A stretch of DNA of 64,000 bases from WLWS01 sp965243105 (GTDB lineage Bacteria; Pseudomonadota; Gammaproteobacteria; Eutrophobiales; Eutrophobiaceae). The notes under the pieces were generated by a model. The model was not told the DNA's origin, did not search any database, and saw only the letters and a list, made by a program, of their open reading frames with translations. Positions 18,480 through 27,719 of the stretch are shown in pieces (within the stretch, counting starts at the first letter, position 1; each line of letters starts with the position of its first letter). The position numbers and the translations under genes were made by a program. The stretch covers positions 682,001 through 746,000 of the forward strand of contig CBDEUC010000003.1 of assembly GCA_965243105.1 (NCBI GenBank), read 5' to 3'.

Positions 18480-19252
18480 TCAGGCCTTGCGGTGAAACTC
18501 CATCGTTTGCTCATCAGATAACTTCCTTTGAAAGCGATAGCCATCGACTTTAAATGACTCCAGTTCTTTTGGCGTAGATACTTGATTTTGAACGACAAAT
18601 CTTGCCATTGCACCCCTGGCTCGCTTTGCCATCATGCCCAGCATCCTGGTCTCGCCGTTTTTCACCTGCTTGAAAACCGGGTAATGACCTTGGCCTTGAG
18701 CTTATCCTGCTGGATGGCCCCCATATATTCGTTTGACGCGCAATTGAGTAAATATTCACTGCCACAGGCTGCAAGTTCCCGGTTCAACCGTGCGGTGATC
18801 TTTTCACCCCAGAAGTCGTAAATTGAATCGCCCTTTTCGGTTTTGAGTTTCAGCCCCATTTCCAGTCGATAGGGCTGAATCAGGTCAAGAGGTCGGAGTA
18901 CACCATAAAGCCCCGAGAGAATGCGTAAATGCGATTGTGCGTATTCATGTTCCTCCTCGCTCAGGCTTTGAGCTTCAAGCCCCAGGTAAGTATCACCATT
19001 GAATGCGAGTACGGCCTGCCTGGCATTTGATGGTTTAAAGGGAGTAGAAAATTCCTTATATCGCTTTACATTTTCCTCGGCGATCTTATCGTTGACCTTC
19101 ATTAATTTGCTCAATTTTCGAAGGTCGTACTTCTGCATAACTGCCACAAGCTCCTGTGATGATTTGAGCATAGCAGGCCTGGTACTGGGTAAGTTTGAAT
19201 CTGCGAAACTGGAAAAATCAAGCTTTTTAGCCGGGGATACAACTACCAACAT
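18480..19252 (-). CDS. yaaA: Peroxide stress protein YaaA (DUF328), frameshifted in this sequence
   Basis: YaaA lowers free iron and oxidative damage under peroxide stress in E. coli. The N-terminal ~190 aa (MLVVVSPAKKLDFSSF, LRILSGLYGVLRPLDLIQPYRLEMG, FWGEKIT, LLNCASNEY) are in frame from 19252 to KAKVIT, then the frame stops within five codons. The family C-terminus (PVFKQVKNGE, KRARGAMARFVVQNQV, VDGYRF) continues in another frame to 18480. A C run (plus-strand G 18679-18681) has three bases where four would give a continuous ~257-aa protein, close to the 258 aa of E. coli. Likely an indel error. Confidence 0.88.
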
Positions 19253-19306
19253 GTTCGTACTCCACTATTAGTTTTTTGTCTGGCACTGTCTTATGAAAAA
19301 TAAAAA

Positions 19307-19660
19307 AGGAAGCCGGTCTGTAAGCCGGGTTCTGTCAGTTAACTCGCGTTAACCGTGGTAATCATTCATCTGGGACTTACGTCACCGTAAATCTCTAGCG
19401 ACCTACCCGAACTCAGTGCGGACCACACCGGTGAGTTCCTATTTGGTCTTGCTCCGAATGGGGTTTACCCTGCCACCATTGTTACCAATGGCGCGGTGCG
19501 CTCTTACCGCACCTTTTCACCCTTACCCCTTTCGGGGCGGTATATTTTCTGCGGCACTTTCCGTCGGCTCGCGCCGCCCAGGCGTTACCTGGCATCCTGT
19601 CCTGCGGAGCCCGGACTTTCCTCTATCTATAAAGACAGCGATTACCTGACCGACTTCCTG
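19307..19660 (-). ncRNA. rnpB: RNase P RNA, bacterial type A
   Basis: This is the catalytic RNA of RNase P, which matures tRNA 5' ends. On the minus strand the 5' region has the conserved GAGGAAAGTCCGGGCTCC element, and the 3' region has GACAGAACCCGGCTTACAG. The ends pair as helix P1: AGGAAGTCGGTC near 19659 with GACCGGCTTCCT near 19307, 12 pairs with one G-T. The AGGTAACGCC and GGTAAGGGTGAAAAGGTGCGGTAAGAGCGCACC segments resemble E. coli rnpB. Six U-like bases follow the 3' end. Ends are estimated from P1. It lies between rsmI and yaaA, transcribed with them. Confidence 0.95.
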
Positions 19661-19745
19661 ATACAGGAAATTACTAAAAATATTGAATTTTTTCCATCAC
19701 AAAACTGCACAATTGTTGCCATGATGGGCATCGGTGTGGACATCC

Positions 19746-20597
19746 TCAGGGCTGTTCATCCTTTAATTCAAGTGCAAGCGCGTAGAGCCTGTTTTTCTTT
19801 TCTCCACTCAGTTCTACCGCGATTTTTACCGCTTCATTCAATCCCGCATGACCCATCAGGATCGTCAACATGCGCCGTAAATCCGCCTCCTGCACGGAAA
19901 CGGCCCCGGTATTTCCCTCTATGCAGACAACGAACTCGCCCCTGCACGATGCCGTGTCAGACTTCAGCCATGCGAGTATCGCTGCAGAGGGCGCTGTCTT
20001 TATTGTTTCATAAACCTTGCTTAGCTCCCTCGCAACACACATTCTCCGTTCGCCACCCAGGACCTCCACGCAGTCTTCAACCATGGCGACAATCCGGTGC
20101 GGTGCTTCATACAGCACCAGCGTTCTTGTTTCATTTTCAAATTCCTCCAGTCTTTTTCGCCTGGCCTGCTGCTTCTCCGGCAGAAAACCCTCAAAAATAA
20201 AGCGGTCGGTTGCAAGACCAGAGGCCGACAATGCCGTGACGAGCGCAGACGGCCCCGGGATCGGAATTACCCTGATACCCGCCTCCAGCGCAAGCCGCAC
20301 CAGCTGGTAACCGGGATCGTTAATAAGCGGTGTCCCGGCGTCGGAGATAAGCGCAACATCATTCCCCTCTCTCAACTTTTCAAGGAGGCTGGAAGCACTA
20401 CGCTCCTCGTTGTGATCGTGGTAGCTCACCATTGGAGTCGTAATGGCACAGTGTGTTAATAGCTTGCGACTGTGGCGGGTGTCCTCCGCTGCAATAAGAT
20501 CTACGTCGGCTAAAACCTGCCTGGCACGCTCGCTTAAATCGCCCAGGTTACCTATGGGCGTAGCGACAATAAACAATTCGCCATATTGATTTGACAC
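19746..20597 (-). CDS. rsmI: 16S rRNA C1402 2'-O-methyltransferase RsmI
   Basis: RsmI 2'-O-methylates C1402, the same nucleotide that RsmH N4-methylates. The GTG at 20597 (MSNQYGELFIVATPIGNLGD) has GGAG six bases upstream and fits the family start; a GTG four codons earlier is the alternative. SAM-fold motifs are AEDTRHSRKLL, LISDAGTPLINDPGYQLV and IPIPGPSALVTALSASGL. Length 283 aa. Divergent from lpoA with a 56-base gap, the usual arrangement. Confidence 0.96.
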   Translation of the reverse strand: MSNQYGELFIVATPIGNLGDLSERARQVLADVDLIAAEDTRHSRKLLTHCAITTPMVSYHDHNEERSASSLLEKLREGNDVALISDAGTPLINDPGYQLVRLALEAGIRVIPIPGPSALVTALSASGLATDRFIFEGFLPEKQQARRKRLEEFENETRTLVLYEAPHRIVAMVEDCVEVLGGERRMCVARELSKVYETIKTAPSAAILAWLKSDTASCRGEFVVCIEGNTGAVSVQEADLRRMLTILMGHAGLNEAVKIAVELSGEKKNRLYALALELKDEQP

Positions 20598-20653
20598 GGG
20601 AAACTCCACTTGGTTAGGCTGGTCAAAGTGATAATTTTACTAGGTTCCTGTTC

Positions 20654-22504
20654 ATGCGTGTAACGTTGTTCATCCTGCTGATTGCCCTGCTTTGCCAGGC
20701 CTGTGGCCCGACAACAAAGGTCGCCAGGCAAGCACCTGCAGATGTCGAGGCCAGCGCCAGGCAACTGGTTCTCGCCGGTAATTATCATGCCGCCGCAGAC
20801 GAATACGTCAGGTTAGCTGAAATTTATCCGCAGCGGGCAGTGTATTTCCAGTTGAGAACTGCCGACAGCTTGCTGCTCGCAGGCGACTCAGTCGAGGCGC
20901 GGGATATAATCACGCAGGTTAACGCCCAACTGCCGGAAGACATCGTATTTCGAAAGATATTGCTGGCAGACCTGGCACTTGCCGAGGGTGAAGCGAACGC
21001 CGCCCTCGTGAGCCTGCAAAATACCAGTAATTTGAACCTTTCACCGGACCTGTCGGCACGCCTCTATGAAACCCGTGCTCGTGCCTACGAAGGTATTTCC
21101 AGTTACGTGGACGCTGCGCAGCAGCGCGTACAACTTGATTCACTGTTGCTTGATCCCGTTAGAAAGCGCGAAAACGCAGAGCAAATCTGGACCGACCTGA
21201 ACAGCCTCACAGCCGATGTGCTCGGGGAACTGAGGAACAGTAGCTCTGCCGATCTTGGGGCCTGGATTGAACTGGCACTTATTTACCAGACCATGCTTTT
21301 CAAACCCGGGCTGTTTGAACAATCAGTAGCCAGCTGGTCTGAGCAATACCCCGGACACCTTGCCAACTCTGTGATCACGGGAAAAATATTAACGCAGGCC
21401 AGGAATACCATGCTGCAGCCCGGCCATGTAGCCCTGCTCCTGCCGCTGTCAGGTCAATACGAGAAAGCTGCGCATGCAATACGCGATGGTTTTCTTGCCG
21501 CGTGGTACCGGGAGGAAGATGATCGCCCCCAGGTCAGCATCTACGACGCCAACTCCCTTAATGTGGACAAGGTTTACCGGGATGCACTCGCCAACGGCGC
21601 AGAATTCGTTGTTGGTCCATTGGAAAAGAACGCTATTGAAACACTGTTAAAGCAGGGTAACGTGAGTGTGCCAACCCTGGCCCTGAATCACGTGGACGAT
21701 GAATTTAACGAGTACCTGCCCTCCAGGCAAAACCTGCAGCAGGGCCTGCTGCAGTTTGGCCTGTCCCCGGAAGATGAAGCCATACAGGTAGCAGAAAAGG
21801 GCATTTTCGATGGTCATAACAGGGCGCTGGTGATTACCCCGGCAAATGACTGGGGGGTAAGAGTGGGGGAGGCATTCTCCAGCACATGGACCAGCCTCGG
21901 TGGCACAGTGCTGGAATCAGTGAGCTACAACCAGCGCTCCGGTGATTATGCCACCCCGGTAAAGCAACTGCTGAATCTCGACAGCAGCCAGCTTCGTGCA
22001 TTAAAGCTAAGGCAAAAACTGAATCGCTCTTTAAAAAGCGAGCTACGATTGCGCGAAGATGCAGACATGATTTTCATGGCGGCAGTGCCCTTGTCGGCTC
22101 GCCAGATCGTGCCGCAATTCCGTTTCTTCCAGGCAAGCCATATCCCGGTTTACGCTTCGTCTCACTCCCACAGCGGTGTCACTGACGCACAGGCGGACAG
22201 TGATATGAATGGCATCATGTTTGTGGATATTCCAGCGATACTGAGCGAGGAAAGTAAGACTTCTACGGTTAACTCGGACATCAACAGGAACTGGTCGGCA
22301 GATAGTTCAAACTACAGGCGCCTGTACGCCATGGGTATCGATGCTTTTCGAATCATACCCCACATAGGAAGACTGGCGCTTCAGCGCAGTTCGGTTTACC
22401 AGGGTGAAACCGGAAAATTATCAATTGATGATAAGGGTCGAATCAGTCGAAAGCTGATATGGGCCAGGATAGTTAATGGTCGCCCACGAACGCTTGATTA
22501 CTAG
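20654..22504 (+). CDS. lpoA: Penicillin-binding protein activator LpoA (LppC family lipoprotein)
   Basis: LpoA is the outer-membrane lipoprotein that activates PBP1A from the periplasm. The 616-aa protein starts with a lipoprotein signal (MRVTLFILLIALLCQAC, probable lipidated Cys17; the -3 residue is a Cys, which is unusual). An N-terminal helical TPR-like half (ASARQLVLAGNYHAAADEYVRLAE) is followed by a periplasmic-binding-protein-like half beginning HVALLLPLSGQYEKAAHAIRDGFLAAW. First gene of a plus-strand group lpoA-yraN-diaA-dolP. Confidence 0.93.
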   Translation: MRVTLFILLIALLCQACGPTTKVARQAPADVEASARQLVLAGNYHAAADEYVRLAEIYPQRAVYFQLRTADSLLLAGDSVEARDIITQVNAQLPEDIVFRKILLADLALAEGEANAALVSLQNTSNLNLSPDLSARLYETRARAYEGISSYVDAAQQRVQLDSLLLDPVRKRENAEQIWTDLNSLTADVLGELRNSSSADLGAWIELALIYQTMLFKPGLFEQSVASWSEQYPGHLANSVITGKILTQARNTMLQPGHVALLLPLSGQYEKAAHAIRDGFLAAWYREEDDRPQVSIYDANSLNVDKVYRDALANGAEFVVGPLEKNAIETLLKQGNVSVPTLALNHVDDEFNEYLPSRQNLQQGLLQFGLSPEDEAIQVAEKGIFDGHNRALVITPANDWGVRVGEAFSSTWTSLGGTVLESVSYNQRSGDYATPVKQLLNLDSSQLRALKLRQKLNRSLKSELRLREDADMIFMAAVPLSARQIVPQFRFFQASHIPVYASSHSHSGVTDAQADSDMNGIMFVDIPAILSEESKTSTVNSDINRNWSADSSNYRRLYAMGIDAFRIIPHIGRLALQRSSVYQGETGKLSIDDKGRISRKLIWARIVNGRPRTLDY

Positions 22505-22517
22505 TCGGTAGTACGGC

Positions 22518-22883
22518 TTGCAAATCAGTACAACGCTAAAAGGCAGGACAGCAGAGGACCTGGCTCTTTCCCATTTAAAGAAACAAGGGCTCTCCCCAGT
22601 CTGTCGCAACTTCCGCTCGCGGCATGGAGAAATCGACCTCATCATGCTGGATTCTGACATACTCGTTTTTGTTGAGGTAAGGTCTCGTGACAACGCTTCG
22701 GTGCTTGATCCACTCGAGAGTATTGATGACATCAAGGTGTCTAAAATAATCTCCTGCAGCGAGTATTTCCTGCAGAAGGAAAAGAAATGGTCAAACAGCT
22801 TTTGCCGGTTTGACGTTGTCTCGATCTCTGGCTCGAAAAACGAGGCAAAGATAGAGTGGATAAAAAATGCGTTTAATGCATAA
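22518..22883 (+). CDS. yraN: YraN family protein (UPF0102)
   Basis: YraN is a small endonuclease-fold protein of uncertain role, nearly always found between lpoA and diaA. The 121-aa product has the fold signature LKGRTAEDLALSHLKKQGL, RNFRSRHGEIDLIMLD and VFVEVRSRD, resembling the D-ExK nuclease motif. The start is a TTG at 22518: an in-frame stop lies three codons upstream and no ATG or GTG fits better. It lies 13 bases after lpoA. Confidence 0.88.
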   Translation: MQISTTLKGRTAEDLALSHLKKQGLSPVCRNFRSRHGEIDLIMLDSDILVFVEVRSRDNASVLDPLESIDDIKVSKIISCSEYFLQKEKKWSNSFCRFDVVSISGSKNEAKIEWIKNAFNA

Positions 22884-22921
22884 TCGAATTTTCTTTTGAC
22901 AGGTATAAACCGCGAATACCA

Positions 22922-23515
22922 ATGGATTCAATTCAACGCGTAACTGACATCTTTAACGAAAGCATTGAACTGAAGACCGAGGCACGTGACCTTCTTGCCC
23001 CGCAAATTGCTGCTACGTCTGAGTTAATGACCGATTGCCTGCTTGGCGAGGGAAAGATCCTGAGTTGTGGTAATGGTGGATCTGCCGGAGATGCACAGCA
23101 CTTCTCGTCAGAGATGTTAAATCGATTTGAAATGGAGCGACCCGGGTTGCCGGCGATTGCACTGACTACTGATTCTTCAACACTGACATCCATCGCAAAT
23201 GATTACCAGTTTGCTGATATTTTTTCGAAACAGGTCAGGGCACTTGGGCAGCCCGGTGACGTACTCCTCGCAATCAGTACAAGCGGAGAATCACACAATA
23301 TCGTCCACGCAATCGATGCTGCACATGATCGTGACATGCGTGTAGTTGCCCTCACCGGCCGCGAGGGGGGACAGGTATCCGACCTTATTCGCGAGGAGGA
23401 TATCGAGTTGCGTGTTCCCAGCTGGTCAACTGCGAGGATCCAGGAAATTCACTTGATTATTATCCATTCTATTTGCGACCTGATTGACCGAAGGTTGCTG
23501 GGACAGGAGGCTTGA
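22922..23515 (+). CDS. diaA: DnaA initiator-associating protein DiaA (SIS domain)
   Basis: This is a single SIS-domain protein of 197 aa related to phosphoheptose isomerase GmhA. In E. coli, DiaA binds DnaA and promotes timely initiation at oriC. The SIS motifs are ILSCGNGGSAGDAQHFSSE and LLAISTSGESHNIVHAI. The choice of DiaA over GmhA rests on the yraN-diaA-dolP order; the sequence alone does not decide, and it may be annotated as phosphoheptose isomerase. Confidence 0.85.
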   Translation: MDSIQRVTDIFNESIELKTEARDLLAPQIAATSELMTDCLLGEGKILSCGNGGSAGDAQHFSSEMLNRFEMERPGLPAIALTTDSSTLTSIANDYQFADIFSKQVRALGQPGDVLLAISTSGESHNIVHAIDAAHDRDMRVVALTGREGGQVSDLIREEDIELRVPSWSTARIQEIHLIIIHSICDLIDRRLLGQEA

Positions 23516-23517
23516 TT

Positions 23518-24123
23518 ATGAGTAAATCGTCATTAACCACACTTGTGTTAATCCTGGTGCTGTTACAGGGCTGCGCCGCAGTAGTTGTTGGCGGTGCCGC
23601 AACAGGGGCCAAGGTTGCCCATGACAGGCGTACGACAGGCACATTTATCGAGGATGAAGCGATCGAGCTTAAGAGCCTCAAGGCAATATTTGACGATAAG
23701 GAACTTAACAAGCAGACGCATATTAACGTCACCAGTTTTAATACTATTGTTCTTCTATCGGGCGAAGCGCCAACAGAAGAATTGAGGCAGCGCATTGTGG
23801 ATATTGTCACTAACGTAGACAAGGTGAGTCACGTTCATAACGAGATAGCCATTGCCGGCCCAAGCTCATTAATGTCTCGAAGTGGTGACACACTGATCAC
23901 GACGAAGGTAAAGACCAAGCTGATTGCGGAGAAAAACCTGGACGGTACCCACGTAAAGGTTGTGACTGAGAATGGTGTTGTCTACCTGATGGGCCTGGTT
24001 ACCCGTGAAGACGGTGAGAAAGCCACGGAAATCGCCCGGCAAACCGGGGGCGTTCAGAAAGTGGTCAAGCTGTTTCAGTATATCCAGCGCAGTGAACCAA
24101 CACCGGAAAACGAACCTGCTTAA
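23518..24123 (+). CDS. dolP: Outer-membrane BON-domain lipoprotein DolP
   Basis: DolP (YraP) is an outer-membrane lipoprotein that supports envelope integrity and BAM function. The ATG at 23518 has GGAGG upstream; a TTG two codons earlier overlaps the diaA stop. The lipoprotein signal ends in LLQGCAA. Two BON domains follow, at about residues 45-115 (NVTSFNTIVLLSGEAPTEELRQRI) and 120-195 (VVTENGVVYLMGLVTREDGEKA). Its 201 aa are normal length. The stop codon overlaps the stop of the convergent macrodomain gene. Confidence 0.93.
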   Translation: MSKSSLTTLVLILVLLQGCAAVVVGGAATGAKVAHDRRTTGTFIEDEAIELKSLKAIFDDKELNKQTHINVTSFNTIVLLSGEAPTEELRQRIVDIVTNVDKVSHVHNEIAIAGPSSLMSRSGDTLITTKVKTKLIAEKNLDGTHVKVVTENGVVYLMGLVTREDGEKATEIARQTGGVQKVVKLFQYIQRSEPTPENEPA

Positions 24124-24635
24124 GTTCCTGCCCGGGAAGCGGATAGCTTCCTGAGCACCTCCTGCTGAAGCTTCAGGTCTTCCTCGCTAAAACAGCAGGC
24201 GTAAATGTCAGGAATGGTGTCGCCGCATTCCAGCATGATTGAAATAGCAATATTGGCCGCCTGTGATTTCGGGTAGCCATAGATCCCGGTGCTAATGGAC
24301 GGAAATGCGATTGACCTCGCCTCCAGCTGCCCTGCTATCTCGAGACTTGTCTCGTAACAACTGCGTAGTAGATCTGCCTCGTTATGCTGTCCACCTCTCC
24401 AGACCGGGCCAACGGTACTGATCACCCATTTTGCCTTTAAATTGAATCCCGGGCTGTGCACCGACTGTCCTGTTTCACAACCGTTCAAGGTGCGATTGTA
24501 TTCCAGTAGTTCCGGTCCTGCTGCGCGGTGAATAGCACCATCGACACCACCTCCTCCAAGCAGCGAATTGTTCGCCGCATTGACTATGGCGTCTACTTCA
24601 AGGGTCGTAATATCGGCCTGAATGACCTGGATCAC
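24120..24635 (-). CDS. Macrodomain protein, probable O-acetyl-ADP-ribose deacetylase
   Basis: The 171-aa protein is one macrodomain, close in type to E. coli YmdB and human MacroD, which hydrolyse O-acetyl-ADP-ribose and remove mono-ADP-ribose. It has the ligand loop IVNAANNSLLGGGGVDGAIHRAAG, VISTVGPVW and the phosphate loop FPSISTGIYGYP. The start is a GTG at 24635, 8 bases after sspB. It converges on dolP so closely that the two TAA stops share bases. Regulation or partner unknown. Confidence 0.9.
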   Translation of the reverse strand: MIQVIQADITTLEVDAIVNAANNSLLGGGGVDGAIHRAAGPELLEYNRTLNGCETGQSVHSPGFNLKAKWVISTVGPVWRGGQHNEADLLRSCYETSLEIAGQLEARSIAFPSISTGIYGYPKSQAANIAISIMLECGDTIPDIYACCFSEEDLKLQQEVLRKLSASRAGT

Positions 24636-24643
24636 AAGGACAG

Positions 24644-25036
24644 CTACTTCACGACCTTGAGTTCTGGTTTACCTCTCGGCGTGCCGGGCTGTTCCGTTTC
24701 CCCGGTTTCAGGAAGTTCGTCATCGTGTACTTCGTCCGGAAATGCCATGCCCTCTCCATTTTCCTTTGCGTAAATGGCAATCACTGAAGAAATTGGCACC
24801 AGAATATTCTCGGCACGACCATCGAAGCGTGCATTAAAACTAAGATAGTCATTGCCGATATTGAGATCCCGCACCGCGGCGGGATTAATGTTGAGAACAA
24901 TCCTGTCGTCCTCAACGTACTGGCGTGGAACCTCTACCTCTTCACTTTCAACACTGACCAGTACATGGGGTGTGAGGTCGTTATCCAGTATCCATTCATA
25001 CAGGGCACGAAGAAGGTAGGGACGCGTGGGGGTCAT
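24644..25036 (-). CDS. sspB: ClpXP adaptor protein SspB
   Basis: SspB binds ssrA-tagged proteins and delivers them to ClpXP. The 130-aa protein has the globular tag-binding domain (TRPYLLRALYEWILDNDLTPHVLV, LNINPAAVRDLNIGNDYLSFNARFDG) and a flexible acidic linker ending in the ClpX-binding tail GKPELKVVK. Start is the ATG at 25036; a TTG precedes it. Paired with sspA as usual. Confidence 0.94.
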   Translation of the reverse strand: MTPTRPYLLRALYEWILDNDLTPHVLVSVESEEVEVPRQYVEDDRIVLNINPAAVRDLNIGNDYLSFNARFDGRAENILVPISSVIAIYAKENGEGMAFPDEVHDDELPETGETEQPGTPRGKPELKVVK

Positions 25037-25055
25037 CAACTATGAAACAGGAACT

Positions 25056-25682
25056 TTACAGGCGTAGTTCTTTTTCGGCATCTGACAGGCTGATCTTGAA
25101 TGCTTCACGTTCAAACAGGCTCTCAGCATAGGTATTCAGGATCTTTGCGGAAGATGGCAGTTTTACCCCGTAGAGTTCAAGCCGCCAGAGAAGCGGTGCC
25201 AGCAGGCAATCTATGAGGGTATATTCATCAGACATGAAATAAGGTTTCTGCGCAAAGGCCGGGGCAATAGCTGTAAGGTTATCCTTAAGGCTCTTCTTTG
25301 CATTTGCCGCAACCGCTGCATCGTCACCTTCAATTTCATCAATCAGGGAATACAGGTCATTGATAACCCGGTACCTGAGCTGTCGATTACTCGCACGACT
25401 TACCGGGTCGACGGGCATAAGAGGTGGATGTGGAAAGCGCTCGTCCAGGTATTCCATGATTATCTGCGCGTCATACAACACCAGGTCCCGGTCCACCAGT
25501 GTCAGCAGGGAATTATACGGGTTTAAATCGTTCAACTCCTCCGGACGATCATCATCGCTGATGTAATTTACTTCGACATTAATGTCCTTTTCCGCAAGGA
25601 CAATGCGCACGCTATGCCCGACAGGATTGACGTTGTCAGAATACAGCACCATAACCGAACGACGGTTGGCTACACTCACCAT
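25056..25682 (-). CDS. sspA: Stringent starvation protein SspA
   Basis: SspA is a glutathione-transferase-fold protein without catalytic activity that binds RNA polymerase and affects stationary-phase and stress transcription. The 208-aa product has a thioredoxin-like N-terminal domain (VMVLYSDNVNPVGHSVRIVLAEK, NPYNSLLTLVDRDLVLYDAQIIMEYLDERFPHPPLMP) and an all-helical C-terminal domain. It lies downstream of petC, before sspB. Confidence 0.95.
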   Translation of the reverse strand: MVSVANRRSVMVLYSDNVNPVGHSVRIVLAEKDINVEVNYISDDDRPEELNDLNPYNSLLTLVDRDLVLYDAQIIMEYLDERFPHPPLMPVDPVSRASNRQLRYRVINDLYSLIDEIEGDDAAVAANAKKSLKDNLTAIAPAFAQKPYFMSDEYTLIDCLLAPLLWRLELYGVKLPSSAKILNTYAESLFEREAFKISLSDAEKELRL

Positions 25683-25737
25683 AAAGTTCCCCTATTTACT
25701 AATTACAAAGATTTTGTTGATACAAATTGAGTCCAGC

Positions 25738-26490
25738 TCAATGAACGTCCTTCCAGTATTCCTTTTTAAGCAGGTAGACGACAGGCAGGAGTATCAGCGA
25801 CAGGTAAAAAATCACCCAGAAGCCAATCTTTTGTCGCTTGAGTTTTATCGGTTCCCCGAGATAGTCCATGAAGTTCACCAGGTCACGGACCGTCCTTGCA
25901 TATTCTTCGGGAGACAAGCTTCCCTCGGTATCCTGTTCAATACCGACAATTTCTTCGGTCACGCTACCATCAGCGTGTTCGGTTTCCTTGTACACGGGTT
26001 TCATCCAGCCCTGTAGCTCCCACAGAACATGCGGCATACCAACGTCCTTGAAAGCGAGGTTGTTGACGCCAAAGGGGCGGGACGGATCCCTGTAAAAAGT
26101 CATGAAATAGGTGTAAAGCCAGTCCACCCCACGTGACCTCGCCGTCACTGACAGGTCAGGCGGCACGGCTCCCCCGAAATAAACTTCTGCATCCGCGGCT
26201 GTCATGGCGATGGTCATGGTATCGCCCACCTTGTCGGTGCCAAACATCAGGTTCTCTTTCAGCACGTCATCGCTGATGCCAAGGTCTGCTCCCATGCGGT
26301 TGTAACGCATGTAGGCTGCCGAGTGACAGCTCAGGCAATAATTGACGAACGTCCTCGCACCTCTTTGCAGGGAAGCACGGTCTGACAGGTTGGTGTTGGC
26401 GTGCATCAATTCAACACCACCGCCACCGGCAGAATACAGCGGGGCGGAAAATGCAAAACCCATTATCAAGATTAGTATTCGCCTCTTCAT
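25738..26490 (-). CDS. petC: Ubiquinol-cytochrome c reductase, cytochrome c1
   Basis: Cytochrome c1 carries electrons from the Rieske protein to soluble cytochrome c. The 250-aa protein has a signal peptide (MKRRILILIMGFAFSAPLYSA), the haem site C52LSC55H56, MYxDP-type distal segments and a C-terminal membrane anchor (IGFWVIFYLSLILLPVVYLL). Start overlaps the petB stop. Its presence implies aerobic respiration through bc1. Confidence 0.96.
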   Translation of the reverse strand: MKRRILILIMGFAFSAPLYSAGGGGVELMHANTNLSDRASLQRGARTFVNYCLSCHSAAYMRYNRMGADLGISDDVLKENLMFGTDKVGDTMTIAMTAADAEVYFGGAVPPDLSVTARSRGVDWLYTYFMTFYRDPSRPFGVNNLAFKDVGMPHVLWELQGWMKPVYKETEHADGSVTEEIVGIEQDTEGSLSPEEYARTVRDLVNFMDYLGEPIKLKRQKIGFWVIFYLSLILLPVVYLLKKEYWKDVH

Positions 26491-27719
26491 GATGTCACCC
26501 TTTCCGGTACAGGCTTGTCGTTATCATTGCTGGTGTAAAACGGCATCAGGATAAAAAACAGGAAGTAAACAACCGAGAAAAACCTCGCCATCCAGGTATA
26601 GGTGGGCGTAGCAACCTGCATACCCAGGTATCCCAGCGCCAGGAAACTCACTGTGAACGCGGCCAGCCACATCTTGTACTTGGTCCCTCGATACCTTATT
26701 GATTTCACCGGGCTGCGATCCAGCCAGGGAAGAAGGAAAAAGATATTTGTCGCCAGGCCCATGGCAATCACCCCACCCAGCTGGCTGGGTACGGCTCGCA
26801 AGATGGCGTAGTAAGGCGTGAAATACCACACTGGTGCGATATGTTCAGGTGTCTTCAACGGGTCAGCCGGGACAAAGTTTGCATGTTCAAGGAAATAACC
26901 ACCCATCTCAGGTGCAAAAAACACCACGGCGGAGAAAATAATCAGGAATACCACTGCCCCTACAATATCCTTGAGCGTGTAGTAAGGGTGAAAAGGTATG
27001 CCATCCAGCGGTACCCCGTTTTCATCCTTGTTCGCCTTGATCTCAACACCGTCAGGGTTATTTGAACCGACTTCGTGAAGCGCAATGATGTGCGCTCCAA
27101 CAAGACCACAAATCACCAGCGGAATGGCAATCACGTGGAAGGAGAAAAAGCGGTTCAGCGTGACATCAGAAACGACAAAGTCACCGCGTATAAATATTGA
27201 CAGTTCTTCTCCGATAACCGGCAGGGAACTGAACAGGTTAATAATCACCTGGGCACCCCAGTAGGACATCTGTCCCCAGGGAAGAAGATAGCCGAAAAAG
27301 GCCTCCGCCATCAGGGTCAGGTAGATTAGCATGCCGAAAATCCACAGGAGCTCTCTTGGTTTCTTGTAGGAACCGTATAGCAGCGCGCGATACATGTGCA
27401 GGTAAACCACCACGAAGAAGAACGAGGCGCCGGTTGAATGCATGTACCTCACCAGCCAGCCCCAGTCCACGTCGCGCATGATGTACTCTACAGATGCGAA
27501 CGCGGTATCGGCCGCGGGCTTGAAATTCATGGTAAGCCAGATGCCGGTGACAATCTGGATGACCAGTACCAGCAGGGCCAGGGAACCAAAGAAGTACCAG
27601 AAGTTAAAATTCTTGGGTGCGTAATACTTGCCGACGTGCTCATTCCACATCTTTGTGAGCGGGTAACGCTCGTCGCACCAATCGCGAAATCCAAACAGGG
27701 CGTTGACTATCTTGTCCAT
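26487..27719 (-). CDS. petB: Ubiquinol-cytochrome c reductase, cytochrome b
   Basis: Cytochrome b is the quinol-oxidising, two-haem membrane core of the bc1 complex. The 410-aa single-chain protein has the N-terminal cytochrome b6-like half (haem-ligand regions RYMHSTGASFFFVVVYLHMYRALLYGSY and FFSFHVIAIPLVICGLVGAHIIALHE) and the Qo-site motif PEHIAPVWYFTPYYAILRA (PVWY variant of PEWY). Its start overlaps the petA stop as TAATG. Confidence 0.96.
   Translation of the reverse strand: MDKIVNALFGFRDWCDERYPLTKMWNEHVGKYYAPKNFNFWYFFGSLALLVLVIQIVTGIWLTMNFKPAADTAFASVEYIMRDVDWGWLVRYMHSTGASFFFVVVYLHMYRALLYGSYKKPRELLWIFGMLIYLTLMAEAFFGYLLPWGQMSYWGAQVIINLFSSLPVIGEELSIFIRGDFVVSDVTLNRFFSFHVIAIPLVICGLVGAHIIALHEVGSNNPDGVEIKANKDENGVPLDGIPFHPYYTLKDIVGAVVFLIIFSAVVFFAPEMGGYFLEHANFVPADPLKTPEHIAPVWYFTPYYAILRAVPSQLGGVIAMGLATNIFFLLPWLDRSPVKSIRYRGTKYKMWLAAFTVSFLALGYLGMQVATPTYTWMARFFSVVYFLFFILMPFYTSNDNDKPVPERVTS

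Noticed and set aside
19496..20200. 234-codon plus-strand open frame
   Set aside because: It crosses rnpB and the antisense of rsmI, both well supported.
22922..23515. Phosphoheptose isomerase gmhA
   Set aside because: The SIS fold fits both, but the yraN-diaA-dolP order favours DiaA; kept as an alternative only.
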